Notes under the pieces: model-generated
Databases searched by the model: none
The model's input: the letters and a program-made list of their open reading frames with translations, nothing else
What the model was told of the DNA's origin: nothing
Origin: Planctomycetaceae bacterium
Lineage (GTDB): Bacteria; Planctomycetota; Phycisphaerae; Tepidisphaerales; Tepidisphaeraceae
Direction: 5' to 3'
Assembly: GCA_027487775.1 (NCBI GenBank)
Contig: JAIYCY010000009.1
Location: 20,914 to 84,913 of the forward strand
DNA: 64,000 nucleotides
Part shown: piece after piece, positions 63,189 to 64,000 of the stretch
Position numbering within the stretch: the stretch's first letter is position 1
How the letters are laid out: every line of letters starts with the position of its first letter
Made by a program: the position numbers and the translations under genes

Positions 63189-63218
63189 TTGACGGCCGGT
63201 CGGTCCGTCGTCGATACT
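63189..63218 (+). promoter_or_regulatory. Candidate sigma-70 promoter of the right-edge gene
   Basis: TTGACG (63189-63194) and GATACT (63213-63218) are spaced by 18 bp, 86 bp before the start at 63305. Confidence 0.45.
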
Positions 63219-63304
63219 TCCGACCCACGGGTGTTCGGCTTGCGTACGGGCGCCCGCCGCGGGGATTGGGGTTTTTTCTTGAGCTTCTGTTGTAAGGGGT
63301 TTCC

Positions 63305-64000
63305 ATGCCGAATCGTGCTCGCAGTCTTCTCAATCAGGTCGCCACCCGCTCCGCCCGCCTCGTGATCGAGCCGATGGAGAAGCGCGTGTTGCTCTCGGCC
63401 GGCTCGGCTTTCGAACTCGCCAAGCTCAAGCCCACCGACGGCGCGGCGAACGACATTTTCGGCATCTCCGTCGCGATCAGCGGCAACACCGCCCTCGTCG
63501 GAAGCAACTGGGACGATGACAACGGCTCCGCCTCCGGCAGCGCCTACCTCTTTGACATCACCACGGGCCAGCAGATCGCCAAAGTCAAACCCACCGACGG
63601 CGCGGAGGGTGACTTGTTCGGCAACTCCGTCGCACTCAACGGCAACATCGCACTCATCGGCAGCTCTTGGGACGATGACAACGGCGCTGAATCCGGCAGC
63701 GCCTACCTCATCACCTTCGACAACATCGCACCCCAGGTGGCCGCCAGCCTCTTCAGCGTCGATCCTGCCCAGCAGTGGACCGTCACGTTCAACGAGCCGA
63801 TCGACCCCGCAAGCCTCGATCTGACAAACGTGACCGCCACACGCACCGTACAGGCGACCGGGCAGCCGACCGGCGTGGCCGCGTCGTCGGTCGTGTGGTC
63901 GGCGGGCAACACCGTCGCGACCTTCACCTTCCCGACGCTCGCCGACGGCGACTACCGCTTCGCCATCGCAGGCGGGGCGGTGACGGATCCATCCGGCAAC
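63305..64000 (+). CDS. Exported LEPR-XLL/FG-GAP protein (N-terminal part, cut by window edge)
   Basis: The frame is open for 232 codons from ATG 63305 to the window end, with aagggg as ribosome site. IEPMEKRVLLSAGS near residue 22 is a LEPR-XLL-type motif (usually LEPRxLLS) that marks many large planctomycete cell-surface or secreted proteins. Two FG-GAP-type repeats of about 53 residues follow (KPTDGAANDIFGISVAISGN and KPTDGAEGDLFGNSVALNGN). Then a beta domain begins at IAPQVAASLFSVDPAQQWTVTF (Ig/SwmB-like). The rest of the gene lies outside the window. The function is unknown. Confidence 0.85.
   Translation, partial: MPNRARSLLNQVATRSARLVIEPMEKRVLLSAGSAFELAKLKPTDGAANDIFGISVAISGNTALVGSNWDDDNGSASGSAYLFDITTGQQIAKVKPTDGAEGDLFGNSVALNGNIALIGSSWDDDNGAESGSAYLITFDNIAPQVAASLFSVDPAQQWTVTFNEPIDPASLDLTNVTATRTVQATGQPTGVAASSVVWSAGNTVATFTFPTLADGDYRFAIAGGAVTDPSGN

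Larger units (their letters stand above)
62714..63304. other. Intergenic region with repeat and promoter
   Basis: These 591 bp between rplI and the right-edge gene hold no convincing coding sequence; the small frames have low-complexity Arg/Ser products. The GC hairpin copy 2 (63092-63125) and a promoter candidate (63189-63218) stand in it. Confidence 0.6.

Overview
The window is a 64 kb chromosomal piece of a GC-rich planctomycete, most likely of the Phycisphaerae. The clues are three PEP-CTERM proteins with dockerin-like calcium loops, a LEPR-XLL-type N-terminus on the gene at the right edge, a small basic protein of the kind shared by planctomycetes, verrucomicrobia and chlamydiae, SpoIVB-type (S55), DUF4159 and DUF3891 proteins, and planctomycete-style ECF sigma factors. 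No phage, transposase, CRISPR array or rRNA gene was seen. The assignment rests on recognised families; no database search was run.

Left part (1-14 kb): housekeeping genes. A cut LMW protein-tyrosine phosphatase gene, an RpiB-like gene with altered active-site positions, pyrF, bcp, argC, recJ (minus strand), an M48 membrane protease, valS, rsmD and tRNA-Cys (minus strand), xylB, and a DEDDh exonuclease with a WYL-like tail. A 398-bp gap follows, holding a GC hairpin repeat and a long CACAGAG-type inverted repeat.

Middle-left (14-34 kb): a run of minus-strand genes (PfkB kinase, TIM-barrel epimerase, miaB, lipoprotein, DUF3891, polysaccharide flippase), then a plus-strand pair of exported proteins (S55 protease-like and beta-propeller), rpmH (a 44-codon L34 gene), the Mrp ATPase, and a minus-strand cassette of phosphodiesterase, toroid/DUF4159 protein and PLC-like lipoprotein. 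A large exported metzincin-type protease follows on the plus strand.

Centre (34-50 kb): a STAS protein, a membrane protein, then a minus-strand sigma, anti-sigma and PDZ-protein cassette, three tandem giant beta-helix PEP-CTERM paralogues (about 11.3 kb), and a second, divergent ECF sigma gene. This accessory cell-surface locus, bracketed by two ECF sigma genes, is the most system-like region here.

Right part (50-64 kb): a metallophosphoesterase, a sulfate importer operon cysT-cysW-cysA without its binding protein, ftsH, an esterase, the small basic protein, tRNA-Gln, and a collinear run prs, ctc (L25), pth, rpsF, ssb, rplI (no rpsR between ssb and rplI). The window ends inside a gene for an exported LEPR-XLL/FG-GAP protein with a readable promoter. 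Several genes are joined by ATGA start/stop overlaps (28305, 36977, 52694), which fix the start codons of the downstream genes.
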